Assembly (NCBI GenBank): GCA_040403535.1
Contig: JBBAKL010000030.1
Location: forward strand, 1-33,959
Length of the DNA stretch: 33,959 nt
Origin: JAHEYG01 sp040403535
GTDB taxonomy: Bacteria > Bacteroidota > Bacteroidia > B-17B0 > Aurantibacillaceae
Direction of reading: 5' to 3'
Shown here: positions 10,023 to 19,000 of the stretch, piece by piece
How the letters are laid out: every line of letters begins with the position of its first letter
How positions within the stretch are numbered: position 1 is the first letter of the stretch
Translations under genes and position numbers: made by a program
The notes under the pieces: generated by a model
The model's database searches: none
Seen by the model: the letters and a program-made list of their open reading frames with translations, nothing else
What the model was told of the DNA's origin: nothing

Positions 10023-10047
10023 TGGTACCCGAAGCGGGACTTGGACC
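10023..10047 (-). other. tRNA 3'-end fragment (possible integration scar)
   Basis: On the minus strand 25 nt read as the 3' end of a tRNA gene: T-loop GGTCCAAGTC (one base off the usual GGTTCAAGTC), CCCGC, an acceptor strand TTCGGGT, discriminator A and encoded CCA. The upstream sequence (TTTATTT) cannot form the 5' half of the T stem, and no anticodon or D arm is present. A tRNA 3' tail without its body is what site-specific integration at tRNA genes leaves behind (attR/attL). Chance similarity is possible because the stretch also sits in an open frame (GPSPASGT). Confidence 0.45.
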
Positions 10048-10205
10048 AAATAAAAAATAATCAAAAAACCAATTTAACTTTCTGAAACTTTTTCTTTCCG
10101 CATTCTCTGAATGAAAAAGCTTGGTTTACCGAGGCTAGCGCTAATTTTTACCACTTTAATGATTTGAGTGGTCAGGGTATCTAGTAACAGTATTTTTGGG
10201 TAACG

Positions 10206-10414
10206 TTAAAGTCTCATCAACTCTACTAAATCAATCTTCAACACCCTGCTAATTCATAAATAGTAAATGACTTGGGGTTAACTTTTACTGTTTCAAGGCA
10301 GTTAGTTAATATACTGTCTGGGGGTAAATTCATTAGTCGCGCTAGTTCAGATTGACTTAATTTCTTTTATTCTCGGATCTTTTTTATCCTTTTGCCTAAC
10401 TTCTTAATAAACAT
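10206..10414 (-). pseudogene. XRE-family helix-turn-helix regulator relic
   Basis: From the ATG at 10412-10414 the minus strand reads MFIKKLGKRIKKIRE, a TAA stop, then KKLSQSELARLMNL and later VNPKSFTIYELA. A one-base frameshift follows, after which VLKIDLVELMRL and a TAA stop finish the domain. This matches a compact Cro/C1-type HTH: helix 1 KRIKKIRE, helices 2-3 KLSQSELARLMN, conserved ENP-like position, and the final (I)YELAxVLKI(D)xxEL. One nonsense and one frameshift mutation inactivate it. Such small regulators are common on mobile elements, consistent with the relic zone around it. Confidence 0.75.
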
Positions 10415-10726
10415 ATCCTGTTCCAAATAATCAAATTTAGCCGTTACGAGCTGTACTAACAAATTTGATTATCGGCAGCAATAATTCTTGCAGTCGATTT
10501 TTCCTGAACATGATTTTATGAAGCGTCTAAAATAGTGTTTTAACGATGAAATTTATTAAAAAACAGTTAATAATGATGTTTTGAGATTAAAAACGTGAAA
10601 ATAAGTTATCCATTGATTTACAGTTTTGGATAACGCTACCATACATTTTCCGCCGAATTTAAATAAATTTCATCGGCCTAAAGCTCTACGGATGATGGCG
10701 AAAAATGACAAATTAGTTAGAATTCA
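10415..10726. other. gene-free AT-rich stretch with an 8-bp dyad
   Basis: No ORF or family relic was recognised in these ~310 bp. The only structure seen is a perfect inverted repeat GTTATCCA (10605-10612) / TGGATAAC (10627-10634) with a 14-nt spacer. Each arm resembles seven bases of a DnaA box (TTATCCA), one extending to TTATCCAAA. It could equally be an operator of the nearby dead regulator. Confidence 0.5.
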
Positions 10727-10963
10727 TCACTTTCTTTTACCGTTTCTTAGACAAATTTGACCAGTACTAACTAGGTATGAGAAGCATGCCATCACCTCGA
10801 GGGCGTCCATGTTTAGCTCTTCCCACAACTTTGTTCTTTTTAACCTTTCATTTTCCAGAATCTTGAAGTTGGGCAGCTCAAAGTAATTGGGCATTTTATA
10901 TTGTTTCGCTTCCGATTCATCTCTAACCTCATTTTCTTCATTCTTTGTAGCATTAATACTCAC
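10727..10963 (-). CDS. short hypothetical ORF, doubtful
   Basis: A 78-codon frame with a GTG start at 10963. The product is acidic at the N-terminus (NEENEVRDESEAK) and contains a hydrophobic helix-like segment (NMDALEVMACFSYLV). I recognise no family. It follows, with a 5-nt gap, another open but startless frame (10968-11141) within a region of decayed sequence. It may be a remnant of a longer gene rather than a functional one. Confidence 0.3.
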   Translation of the reverse strand: MSINATKNEENEVRDESEAKQYKMPNYFELPNFKILENERLKRTKLWEELNMDALEVMACFSYLVSTGQICLRNGKRK

Positions 10964-10967
10964 GTTT

Positions 10968-11141
10968 TCAGAAGCTTGGTTTTCTTTGAGTTACAGCCCT
11001 TATATGGTGATCAACGGAGTTAATCACTAAAATGCAGATCATTTGTTTTAAATAAACCTCACGCGCTAGCGGGACTTTGTTTTCTTTGAGTTCCACAAAA
11101 TTTTTGAGATGAATGGAATTAATAACGATTGATTTTTACAC
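10968..11141 (-). pseudogene. startless frame with an internal duplicated module
   Basis: A minus-strand frame open for about 54 codons ends at TGA 10968-10970. It contains IVINSIHLKN then, 33 residues later, ILVINSVDHH, reflecting a DNA duplication of about 52 bp (see repeat at 10975-11126). No ATG is present near its open end. It reads like the remnant of a repeat-containing protein. Family unknown. Confidence 0.3.
10975..11126. repeat. two ~52-bp imperfect direct repeats, 100-bp period
   Basis: Copy A is 10975-11027 and copy B 11075-11126. Both contain the exact 14-mer GTTTTCTTTGAGTT near their left end and GGA(G/A)TTAAT-like sequence at their right end. The period is 100 bp at one end and 99 bp at the other, meaning a one-base indel. 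They lie in a decayed minus-strand frame. Confidence 0.6.
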
Positions 11142-11241
11142 AATAAAAACATTAGCCATTGATTTTATGATTTAATTGCTCGTTTTGTTACACACTTTTA
11201 ATTTGAGCCTAGTTGATTTTTTGTATTGAATACAGATTAAA

Positions 11242-11484
11242 TCAGTTTTTTTTTCTTTGGTATAAAGTAGCTGTACTCAAAAATAATCTCTTTTGATTCT
11301 TTTGTAAACACTTCTGAAAATAAAAAAATAGTAAGACGGAAATTGCAAACACAACCGTAGTTTGAACGAATAAAATAAACAAATTCACTCTTACATCGGA
11401 TTTTCTGTTTTTATAGTCCGATAAGAATAAATAAATTGAAATGATGCCCGAAAATAATGCTATACGAATAAGGTTGTTTTTCAT
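11242..11484 (-). CDS. small membrane protein, hypothetical
   Basis: An 80-residue frame from ATG 11484 encodes two hydrophobic segments (~residues 6-22 and ~35-57) separated by a charged loop (DYKNRKSDVR), and a basic C-terminus. It starts 6 nt after the stop of the broken secreted-protein gene at 11491-11901, so the two probably formed one transcript. I recognise no family. It is intact as an ORF, but the relic zone around it lowers confidence that it is functional. Confidence 0.45.
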   Translation of the reverse strand: MKNNLIRIALFSGIISIYLFLSDYKNRKSDVRVNLFILFVQTTVVFAISVLLFFYFQKCLQKNQKRLFLSTATLYQRKKN

Positions 11485-11490
11485 AGTCTG

Positions 11491-11901
11491 CTAATTACTA
11501 TAAAAATTAACCGCGGCGTCTTTGCCTGCGTTAATTGGTTCCAGTAAAAGTTTTAGCTTAGTGCCCTTCCAAACATATTCGTTTTTATTATTTAATGGCG
11601 AGCCGAATTTCTTTTTTAAAAAATTCAATAATGGAGTAAAGCTGTTATTTCGGGTCGCAAATTCAATGGTTGAAAGTTGGTTTTTAATAAATGTTAATCA
11701 CACATAAGAAAATGCAACATTGTCTATCTTTAACTCATCGGGATCTGCATTAAAAAGCTTTGTGTTTCCTTCGTCAATTTCCAATTCAAGATGAGTGTAC
11801 TTATCAGGACTCGTTCCGAATTTATAGAGTTCGATACCATTGTTTTCATCAAGGTTGTTGAGTAAAGTAAATCCAAAACATACCAATGAAATACATGTCA
11901 T
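11491..11901 (-). pseudogene. secreted hypothetical protein interrupted by one stop codon
   Basis: The minus strand encodes 67 residues from ATG 11901 (hydrophobic N-terminus SLVCFGFTLL, then ELYKFGTSPDKYTHLELEI) to a TGA at 11698-11700. The same frame then continues without interruption for about 68 more codons (LTFIKNQLSTIEFATRNNSF, then KKKFGSPLNNKNEYVWKGTK) to TAG at 11491-11493. KKPFL codons directly precede the ATG, preceded in turn by TAA, so the original signal-peptide start is probably lost too. Together this looks like a ~140-residue secreted protein killed by point mutations. A sequencing error at the TGA cannot be excluded. Family not recognised. Confidence 0.6.
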
Positions 11902-12183
11902 TAAAAACGGCTTTTTTTATGTCAAATGGGGTTGAATGGTTCGTTTCTTTAATTTATAGAAATCAATTTAGTAACATACCTTAAATTTCAAGCTCGAAGG
12001 CGTGCTATAGGTAATAGTAGCGTTACATTATCAATCTTTATCAGATTTTCGTTATATAGTCAATATAAACAGTACTACTGAACGGAATTTGTTGATGAAT
12101 TAGTTGTATGTAATTGATAAAGCAATTAAATTTTCAGAGACGTAAGTCTCTTAAAGGATTTATAAAAATAACAGCCAAAAGAA
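11902..12183. other. intergenic region with a candidate bidirectional hairpin
   Basis: No ORF is supported here. A perfect 6-bp stem AGAGAC-GTAA-GTCTCT lies at 12136-12151, about 33 bp beyond the nrdJ stop on the minus strand. It is followed there by GAAAATTTAATT rather than a clean U run, so it is only a candidate terminator for nrdJ. Confidence 0.4.
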
Positions 12184-13926
12184 TTATGCGCACACTTTAC
12201 AGGAGCCCTGATTATCGGGTTCTTCTGCACCGCTGTGTAAAACCTGTTGCGATTTCGAGCCATATCGATAAACAGTAATTCCTTTTGCTTTATGCTTCCA
12301 GGCATAAACATAAGCGTCTTCAATATCTTTTACTGTGGCATTAACCGGTAAATTAATTGTTTTTGAAACTGCATTATCGGTATGCTTCTGAAAAATTACC
12401 TGATGCATGATGTGCCAGTAGGGTTCAATTTCTAAAGATGTTTTAAAGATTTTCTTTACTGAATCGGGAAGTGATGAGTTTTGTATGCTGCCTGTTTTTG
12501 TTACTTCATTGATGAGGTCATTACTGAATAAATTATTTTGCTTTAAATAATTTATAAAGGCAGTATTTACTTCCGATAAAGTTTCGTTATTCAGTACGTT
12601 TTCACGGTGTAGCGCCAATGCAAACAATGGCTCAATGGAAGAACTAGTGTCGGCAATAATGGAAATGGTTCCGGTAGGCGCAATACTTGTACGTGTGGCA
12701 TTGCGAAGTGGCATTTCTTTAGCATAAATGCTTTTATCCCAGTTTTTAAAAATACCTCTCTCGCCGGCCAATACATTTGAAGCTATTTTGCTTTTTTCAT
12801 TAATGAATTTCATTAACTCTTCTCCGGTTTTTAAGGCTTCTTCCGAGGTATAAGGAATTCCTAATTTTATTAATAAATCAGCCCAACCCATAATGCCTAA
12901 TCCGATTTTCCGATTGCCTTTAACAATGGTTTTGATTTCGGGAATAACATAATTGTTTACTTCAATTACATTATCTAAGAACCGAACAGCAATGCTAATC
13001 ACTTTTTGTAAACCGGTATAATCAATTTTGTTTTCTTTATCTATGTAAAATTTCGATACGTCTATTGATCCTAAATTACAGGCTTCGTAAGGCAATAATG
13101 GCACTTCACCGCAGGGGTTGGTGCAATTAATTGTTCCTAAATTTGGTGTTGGATTAGTTTCATTAACCGTGTCTAAAAATACTAATCCGGGATCTCCGCT
13201 TTGCCAGGCATTGCTTACTATTTTATTCCATATGCTTCTGGCGGGAATGATTTTTACTATTTTTCTGGTGATCGGATGTTTTAATTCCCAGTCTTTGTTT
13301 TCTTCAACCGCCTGCATAAATGCATCACTCATTCCAACTGATATGTTGAAGTTAGTAAGAACGCCTTCGCCGTTTTTTAAATCAATAAATTCTTCAATAT
13401 CGGGATGATCAATATTTAATATCCCCATATTAGCACCTCTTCTTTTCCCTCCTTGCTTTATGTTGTCAGTAGCGGCGTCAAAAATTTTCATAAACGCAAT
13501 CGGACCGGATGAATAACCTTGACTGGAATTAATAAAGTCTCCTTTATGTCTTAATGCCGAAAAATTAAATCCCGTTCCTCCACCGCTTTGCTGAATTAAC
13601 GCAGTATTTTTTAAGGTTGTAAAAATATCCGCAATACTATCTTCTACAGGTAATACAAAACAAGCACTTAACTGATTTAAAGGCAAACCCGCATTCATTA
13701 AAGTAGGGGAGTTTGGTAAAAATTTCAATTCACATAAAACTTCAAAAAATGTTTCCTCCCAGTAAAGTTGGTTCTCGGAATTGCCCGATAAATGTTCGGC
13801 ATATGAGATGTGCTTGGCCACACGCCTGAAAAGTTGTTCGGGTGTTTCAATAAGTTCTCCTTCCGAGTTTTTAAGTAAATACCGGCTCTCTAAAACACGG
13901 ATGGCGTTATGGCTTAATTGGTTCAT
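12184..13926 (-). CDS. nrdJ: class II adenosylcobalamin-dependent ribonucleotide reductase
   Basis: This 580-residue enzyme reduces ribonucleotides to deoxyribonucleotides using a 5'-deoxyadenosyl radical from B12. Motifs: FLPNSPTLMNAG near residue 70, the first redox cysteine at C89 (LSACFVLP), SGGGTGF (114-120), QGGKRRGANMG (158-168), the active-site N270/C272/E274 in NPCGE, ACNLGSI just after, and APTGT/SSSIEP further on. The C-terminal CKVC pair (C576, C579) reloads the active site with electrons. There is no N-terminal ATP cone, and the length fits short class II enzymes. No nrdA/nrdB-like partner is nearby. No cobalamin riboswitch fits in the 115 bp upstream, which instead contain the palindrome AATCAGCTGATT. 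Confidence 0.96.
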   Translation of the reverse strand: MNQLSHNAIRVLESRYLLKNSEGELIETPEQLFRRVAKHISYAEHLSGNSENQLYWEETFFEVLCELKFLPNSPTLMNAGLPLNQLSACFVLPVEDSIADIFTTLKNTALIQQSGGGTGFNFSALRHKGDFINSSQGYSSGPIAFMKIFDAATDNIKQGGKRRGANMGILNIDHPDIEEFIDLKNGEGVLTNFNISVGMSDAFMQAVEENKDWELKHPITRKIVKIIPARSIWNKIVSNAWQSGDPGLVFLDTVNETNPTPNLGTINCTNPCGEVPLLPYEACNLGSIDVSKFYIDKENKIDYTGLQKVISIAVRFLDNVIEVNNYVIPEIKTIVKGNRKIGLGIMGWADLLIKLGIPYTSEEALKTGEELMKFINEKSKIASNVLAGERGIFKNWDKSIYAKEMPLRNATRTSIAPTGTISIIADTSSSIEPLFALALHRENVLNNETLSEVNTAFINYLKQNNLFSNDLINEVTKTGSIQNSSLPDSVKKIFKTSLEIEPYWHIMHQVIFQKHTDNAVSKTINLPVNATVKDIEDAYVYAWKHKAKGITVYRYGSKSQQVLHSGAEEPDNQGSCKVCA

Positions 13927-13973
13927 ATTCTGAATTAAAATTAATAAAAAACCGATTGATTTACTGTTTCAAT

Positions 13974-13985
13974 CAGCTGATTTTT
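13974..13985. repeat. palindrome in the nrdJ/glycosyltransferase divergent intergenic region
   Basis: A perfect 12-bp palindrome AATCAGCTGATT lies between the divergent nrdJ and membrane glycosyltransferase genes. A second small dyad GATTGA/TCAATC overlaps it on the left. It could be an operator, but it does not resemble the NrdR box consensus. Confidence 0.35.
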
Positions 13986-14041
13986 AACATCTATCGAATC
14001 CCCATGCGCTTTACAAATTATTATTTATATTCGTGAGGCTT

Positions 14042-15904
14042 ATGAGCAAAATCCAACAGCTGAAATTATTCTTTAATAAAGAACGACTGATAATTATTGG
14101 TGTTGTGGTCGTTTTGTATTTTAACGCATTAAAGAACGGTTACTCATTGGATGATTCCATTGTTACAGATCCCAATAATCTTACCGCCCAGGGCTTTAAA
14201 GCAATTCCGAAAATTTTTAAATCATTTTACATTGGAAACACAGGTGATTATCAGTTTGATTACCGCCCAATGGTAAAAATTGCGTTTGCCATTGAGCACG
14301 AATTGTTTGGAGTTAGTCCGAAAACTTCGCATTTTATTAATGTTGTATTTTATCTCATCGCACTTTTTTTGCTTTATGGTAATTTAAAAAGGTTGTTTCA
14401 AAATCAAAACGATCAAATTCCTTTTTATGCCGTTGTGTTATTCGCGGCTATGCCAATTCACACCGAGGTAGTAACCAGTATTAAAAATCGCGACATCTTG
14501 CTTTGTTTTATTTTCGCTATGTTAAGTTTAAAGAATTATCAGTTTTTTTATGAATCTGATTTTAAAAGATGGGGCAAAGCGATTTTAGCGGTTTTCTTTT
14601 TATATCTGGGTATAATGTCAAAGTTCGACGCACTTCCCTATGTTGCTGCCATTCCGGGAATATTTTTAATTCGCGATTCAGGCAAGGCAACATGGGCTGT
14701 TTTAAGTTTCTTTCTATTGGTAATTGCCTTTTATGTTTTTAAAGCAACACGCAGAGGGTTTCTCGATTTAGAAGAAGCCAATCGATTGTATTATTATTTC
14801 GAAAATCCCATGTACTTCGAAAAGGGCTTGTCTGTTAAAGTAACTGCTTTATTAAACTCATTAGGTTTTTATGTGGTTCAATGTATTTATCCGATTAAAC
14901 AAGTGTGTTATTATGGTTATGATACTGTTCGTGTGGTTGGTATTGGTCCGTATGGCTATGTCGGCATTGTTTCAGTGCCATTACTTGCTTTTGGGTTAAT
15001 TCGTTCCTTTATAAAAAAGGAGATTGTTGTATTTACCGGACTGGTGATGTTTATTACATCCGTTTCTATGTATTTGAATTTTGTTAAACCTGCAGTTGGT
15101 ATTGTTGCCGATCGTTTTACTTTTTTTGCTTCCGCAGGTTTTTCAATAGCCATGGTTGGTGTATTATTTAATTATTTTAATTTCAAGAATGCTCGCCCTA
15201 ATAATTTTAAAATTGGAGGAATTGCCGTATTACTATTGTTTGCTGTAAACGTAGTAAGTCGTAATGCCGATTGGAAAGACATTAACTCCATTATTGATGC
15301 CGATGTAAATAAATACCCTAATAACGCTTATCTTAATTATAAGCAGGCACTTAATCTGGTGAAGTTTGTTGAGACTAACGCAGCACAAATGTCTATTGAA
15401 CAACGAAAGCCATTACTTACCAAAGCCCGTCAGCATCTTGAAAAGTCAATTGAAGTGGAACCGAATTACGCCAATTCACGAAATTACATTTCATATGTGT
15501 TAGTGTACCTGTTTAATGATTTTAAAGCGGCATTGCCGCATATTAACCATTCCCTCGCCTATAAAACAACACCGGAATTGTTGTTCTATAAAGCCATAGT
15601 GATGCGAGAAACTAATCATAAAGACAGTGCCGAAATTTATCTGAAGAAGAGTATTGAAATGGATAATACTTTTTATAACGGATATAGTTTGTTAATGTAT
15701 GATTACAATGCGGCTAAAGACTTTCAGAAAAGTCTTGATATGTTAAATGCGGCATTGGAGGATGGTATAGCAACCGAACAAATTTATTTCGGATTAGCTA
15801 AAACTTACGAAGCCATGGGAGATACTGCCCGGGCTAAAGAGAACTTCCGTGAAGTGATTAAACTCAATCCAGCAAATCCCGAAGCTGCTCAAAAGGCTAA
15901 ATAA
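14042..15904 (+). CDS. TMTC-like GT-C membrane glycosyltransferase with C-terminal TPRs
   Basis: The first ~400 residues form a polytopic membrane domain. The periplasmic loop after helix 1 has NGYSLDD and DYRPM; after a further helix comes MPIHTEVVTSIKNRD. These match the first loops of TMTC-type O-mannosyltransferases and bacterial DUF1736/TPR proteins (SxDD, RP(L), HPxHTExV). The last ~190 residues are TPR repeats (YLNYKQALNLV, LTKARQHLEKSIEVEPNYAN, AEIYLKKSIEMDNTFYNGY, GLAKTYEAMGDTARAKENF). The fold implies transfer of a lipid-linked sugar to exported protein or another envelope acceptor; donor and acceptor are unknown. I chose ATG 14042 because GTGAGG just upstream looks like its ribosome binding site. 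GTG at 14033 is in frame and would add three residues. Confidence 0.82.
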   Translation: MSKIQQLKLFFNKERLIIIGVVVVLYFNALKNGYSLDDSIVTDPNNLTAQGFKAIPKIFKSFYIGNTGDYQFDYRPMVKIAFAIEHELFGVSPKTSHFINVVFYLIALFLLYGNLKRLFQNQNDQIPFYAVVLFAAMPIHTEVVTSIKNRDILLCFIFAMLSLKNYQFFYESDFKRWGKAILAVFFLYLGIMSKFDALPYVAAIPGIFLIRDSGKATWAVLSFFLLVIAFYVFKATRRGFLDLEEANRLYYYFENPMYFEKGLSVKVTALLNSLGFYVVQCIYPIKQVCYYGYDTVRVVGIGPYGYVGIVSVPLLAFGLIRSFIKKEIVVFTGLVMFITSVSMYLNFVKPAVGIVADRFTFFASAGFSIAMVGVLFNYFNFKNARPNNFKIGGIAVLLLFAVNVVSRNADWKDINSIIDADVNKYPNNAYLNYKQALNLVKFVETNAAQMSIEQRKPLLTKARQHLEKSIEVEPNYANSRNYISYVLVYLFNDFKAALPHINHSLAYKTTPELLFYKAIVMRETNHKDSAEIYLKKSIEMDNTFYNGYSLLMYDYNAAKDFQKSLDMLNAALEDGIATEQIYFGLAKTYEAMGDTARAKENFREVIKLNPANPEAAQKAK

Positions 15905-16004
15905 GCTGGTTTTCATCTTGTTTTAAGTTTTTTATCGGTGTTTTATGGAATTTAAAACACTTCAGCATCTCTATATAAAAGTTTAACCTTAAAACGATAG
16001 AGCC

Positions 16005-19000
16005 ATGCCAAGTATTAAAAACAAAAAATTTTCTGCCGTGTTTGCTTTAGCGGCATTAACTGCAAGTCTGTTTGCCTGGATTACTCCTGCTTCGTATTAT
16101 CAGGATATAATCGAAAACGATTTAATTAAATCTGTTAAAAAGAAACTTACTGAATTCAATACGCATGCACCGGAAGACCGCGTGTATTTGCAAATGGATA
16201 AGCCTTTTTACCAACCCGGTGATGATATTTGGTTGGCTGCTTATGTGCGTGATGGTTTATCATTAAAAGCTTCCGAGAAAAGTGATATTGTTCATGTGGA
16301 ATTAATCAGCCCCAAAGGAACTGTGGAGAAAAAAATTAACCTGATTTCAAAAAACGGCAAAGCAGCCGGTGATTTTAAGTTAGATAAAGAGGCTTTGGGC
16401 GGACTTTATAAAATACGCGCTTATACCAATTGGATGAGGAACGTTAGCGCTGATAATTATTTTGAAAAAGAAATTCACGTTCAGGATGTGATATTGCCAA
16501 ATTTAAAAATGAAATTGGATTTTGAACGCAAAGCATTTGGTGCCGGTGATGAAGTGGTTGCAAAATTAGAATTGAATACCAATGAAAATAAACCTTTGGC
16601 CGATTACAAAATTAAAGTGGTTGGTAATTTAAACGGACAAAAATTTATTGAGAAAGCAAACATGACTGATGAGAACGGTATGCGCTACATTAAATTTAAT
16701 TTACCTAAAGAATTGAAAACAAACGATGGATTATTAAATGTAATGATTGACTACAACGGCAGCACCGAAAGTATTTCGCGCTCTATTCCGATTGTATTAA
16801 ATAAAATTGACTTTACTTTATTTCCTGAAGGAGGTGATATGATTAGTGGTGTGCAGAATAACGTGGCGTTTAAAGCATTGAACGAATTTGGCAAGCCGGC
16901 CGATGTGGAAGGCGATGTAGTAGATGCTAACGGAGCAAAAGTGTGCAGTTTCACGAGTTTTCATCAGGGTATGGGCGCATTTGCCATTACGCCTAAAAAA
17001 GGTTCCGATTATTTTGTGAAAATTACTAAGCCGGAAGGTATTAAAGAAACCTACAAATTGCCGGAGGCATTAAACCGTGGTTATGCGATGTCTGTTGATA
17101 ATAGTAAAGACCGAGAAGTTGCTGTTAATATTTATTCTACTGAACAAGAAGAATTATCGGTAGTAGCTCAGGTGCGCGGTAAAATGTATTACTCAACTGT
17201 AGTAAATGCAAAGTCCGGCAGCAATAAATTTGTGTTTTCAACCCAGGCTTTTCCGGTGGGAGTTTCACAAATTACATTATTTGATTCAAAAGGTATCGCT
17301 CGAGCTGAACGTTTGGCTTTTGTAAATAAAGACAAGCAATTAAAAATTTCAGTTGAGACTGAAAAAGAAAAATATTTACCGCGTGAAAAAGTTAAAATGA
17401 CCATCACCGTACGTGATGAAAAAGGTTTGCCAATGCCTGCGAATTTATCCATGTCGGTAGTTAATGATCAGTTGCTATCGTTTGCTGATGATAAATCGGG
17501 AAATATTTTGTCTCAATTATTATTACAGCAAGATTTAAAAGGAAAAATTGAAGAGCCTGCTTTTTATTTTAACACAAAAGAACCAAAAGCAGATAAAGCT
17601 TTGGATTATTTATTGATGACATCGGGTTGGAGACGTTTTACCTGGGAAAAAGTAATGGAAAATGAATTGCCGGTAATTAATTATTTAGGCGAACGTGCTT
17701 TAATTGGCGGAACCATTTACAACGGAGAGAATGCTCAGCCAATGGCAGGTGTGAAAGTGAAAGTTTTAAATGGAGTAGAAGTTGAAACAGATGTAAACGG
17801 TAAGTTTCTATTAAAGAAAATAGATTTAGTCAGTCCTGTTTCGCTTGCATTTAATTATGAAGGATATTATTCCCAAAATCAATACATCCAGGATTATAAC
17901 CAGAACATGGTTTTGTATATGTATAAAAAATATTACAATTACTATAAACACACCGGTAAGAGCCGTACGCGATTAAAATCTTCGCAGGTTTGGGAAGATG
18001 AACAAATTCCATCAGCTGCAATGGGAGTTGGTAAACGAGAAATGCTTGTAGAGCAACCTCCAATGTTAGCAAATGTAAATCCTGTAAAAAAAATGAACCA
18101 ACCAATGGGGCAGGCAAAGCCATTAAGTGAAGCTGCAAAAGGAAAAGTGAAGGAAGAGGCTAAAGCAGATAAGGATGCGAAGTTGGAGGTGGCCGCATCA
18201 TCTGTTGCAGATCGTAGATTTGATAATAAGCGTGCGCATGATGATATGGAAAATGAAAATTTCCAACAACAAATTCAGGTGTATTATCGTGCTCGTCAGT
18301 TTTATACTCCTAAATATGAGAATCAACAAAATGTGAATGTTCGTACGGATTTCAGAAATACCATTTACTGGAATCCGAACGTTGAAGTGGGTTACAGCGG
18401 TAAAAAAACAATTGAATTCTTTACTTCAGATGATATCACTTCTTTCCGTACAACTATTGAGGGCTTAAGTAATGATGGTTCCATCGGCCGTATAGAGAAA
18501 AATTTCTTTACGCAATTACCATTTGCTATGAGTACAAAAATTCCTGTTGAAGTGGCTACCGAAGACTTCGTTTCTATTCCGCTTACATTAAAAAATAATA
18601 CTAATGGTCCTTTAGGTGGTGTTATCAGTATCACTGCTCCTGACGGATTAAAAGAATTAGCTACTATTCCTGCTGCACAAACCATTATGCCTGGTGTTGC
18701 CAAAACTATTTATTTAGATTACAAAGTGCTTGATAAAATAGGTTACGGCGAGTTTGTAATTGGATTTAAAGCTTGCGGCCTAGGTGATGAATTTAAACAA
18801 AAAATTAAAATTGCTCCTAAAGGTTTCCCTACTCAGGTTTCGTTTTCAGGACAAGAAATAGAGAAAGAATACACTTTTGAGATTAATAAATTGGTGAACG
18901 GTTCGTTAAAAGCAACATTCACCGCTTTTCCAAATGTATTAAGTGATTTAATGAAAGGTGTTGAAGGAATATTGCAGGAGCCTTATGGTTGTTTCGAACA

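Noticed and set aside
11522..11707. Plus-strand 61-codon frame
   Set aside because: It is antisense to the read-through part of the broken secreted-protein gene, which has better coding character.
13927..14041. Cobalamin riboswitch upstream of nrdJ
   Set aside because: The region is too short and shows no B12-box-like conserved sequence; only small dyads are visible.
15919..15959. Inverted repeat TGTTTTAA/TTAAAACA before the A2M gene as a terminator
   Set aside because: Only 8 A/T-rich base pairs with a 25-nt loop; expected by chance in such AT-rich DNA.
17851..18138. Minus-strand 95-codon frame within the A2M gene
   Set aside because: Antisense to the low-complexity linker of a strongly supported gene; no recognisable protein features.
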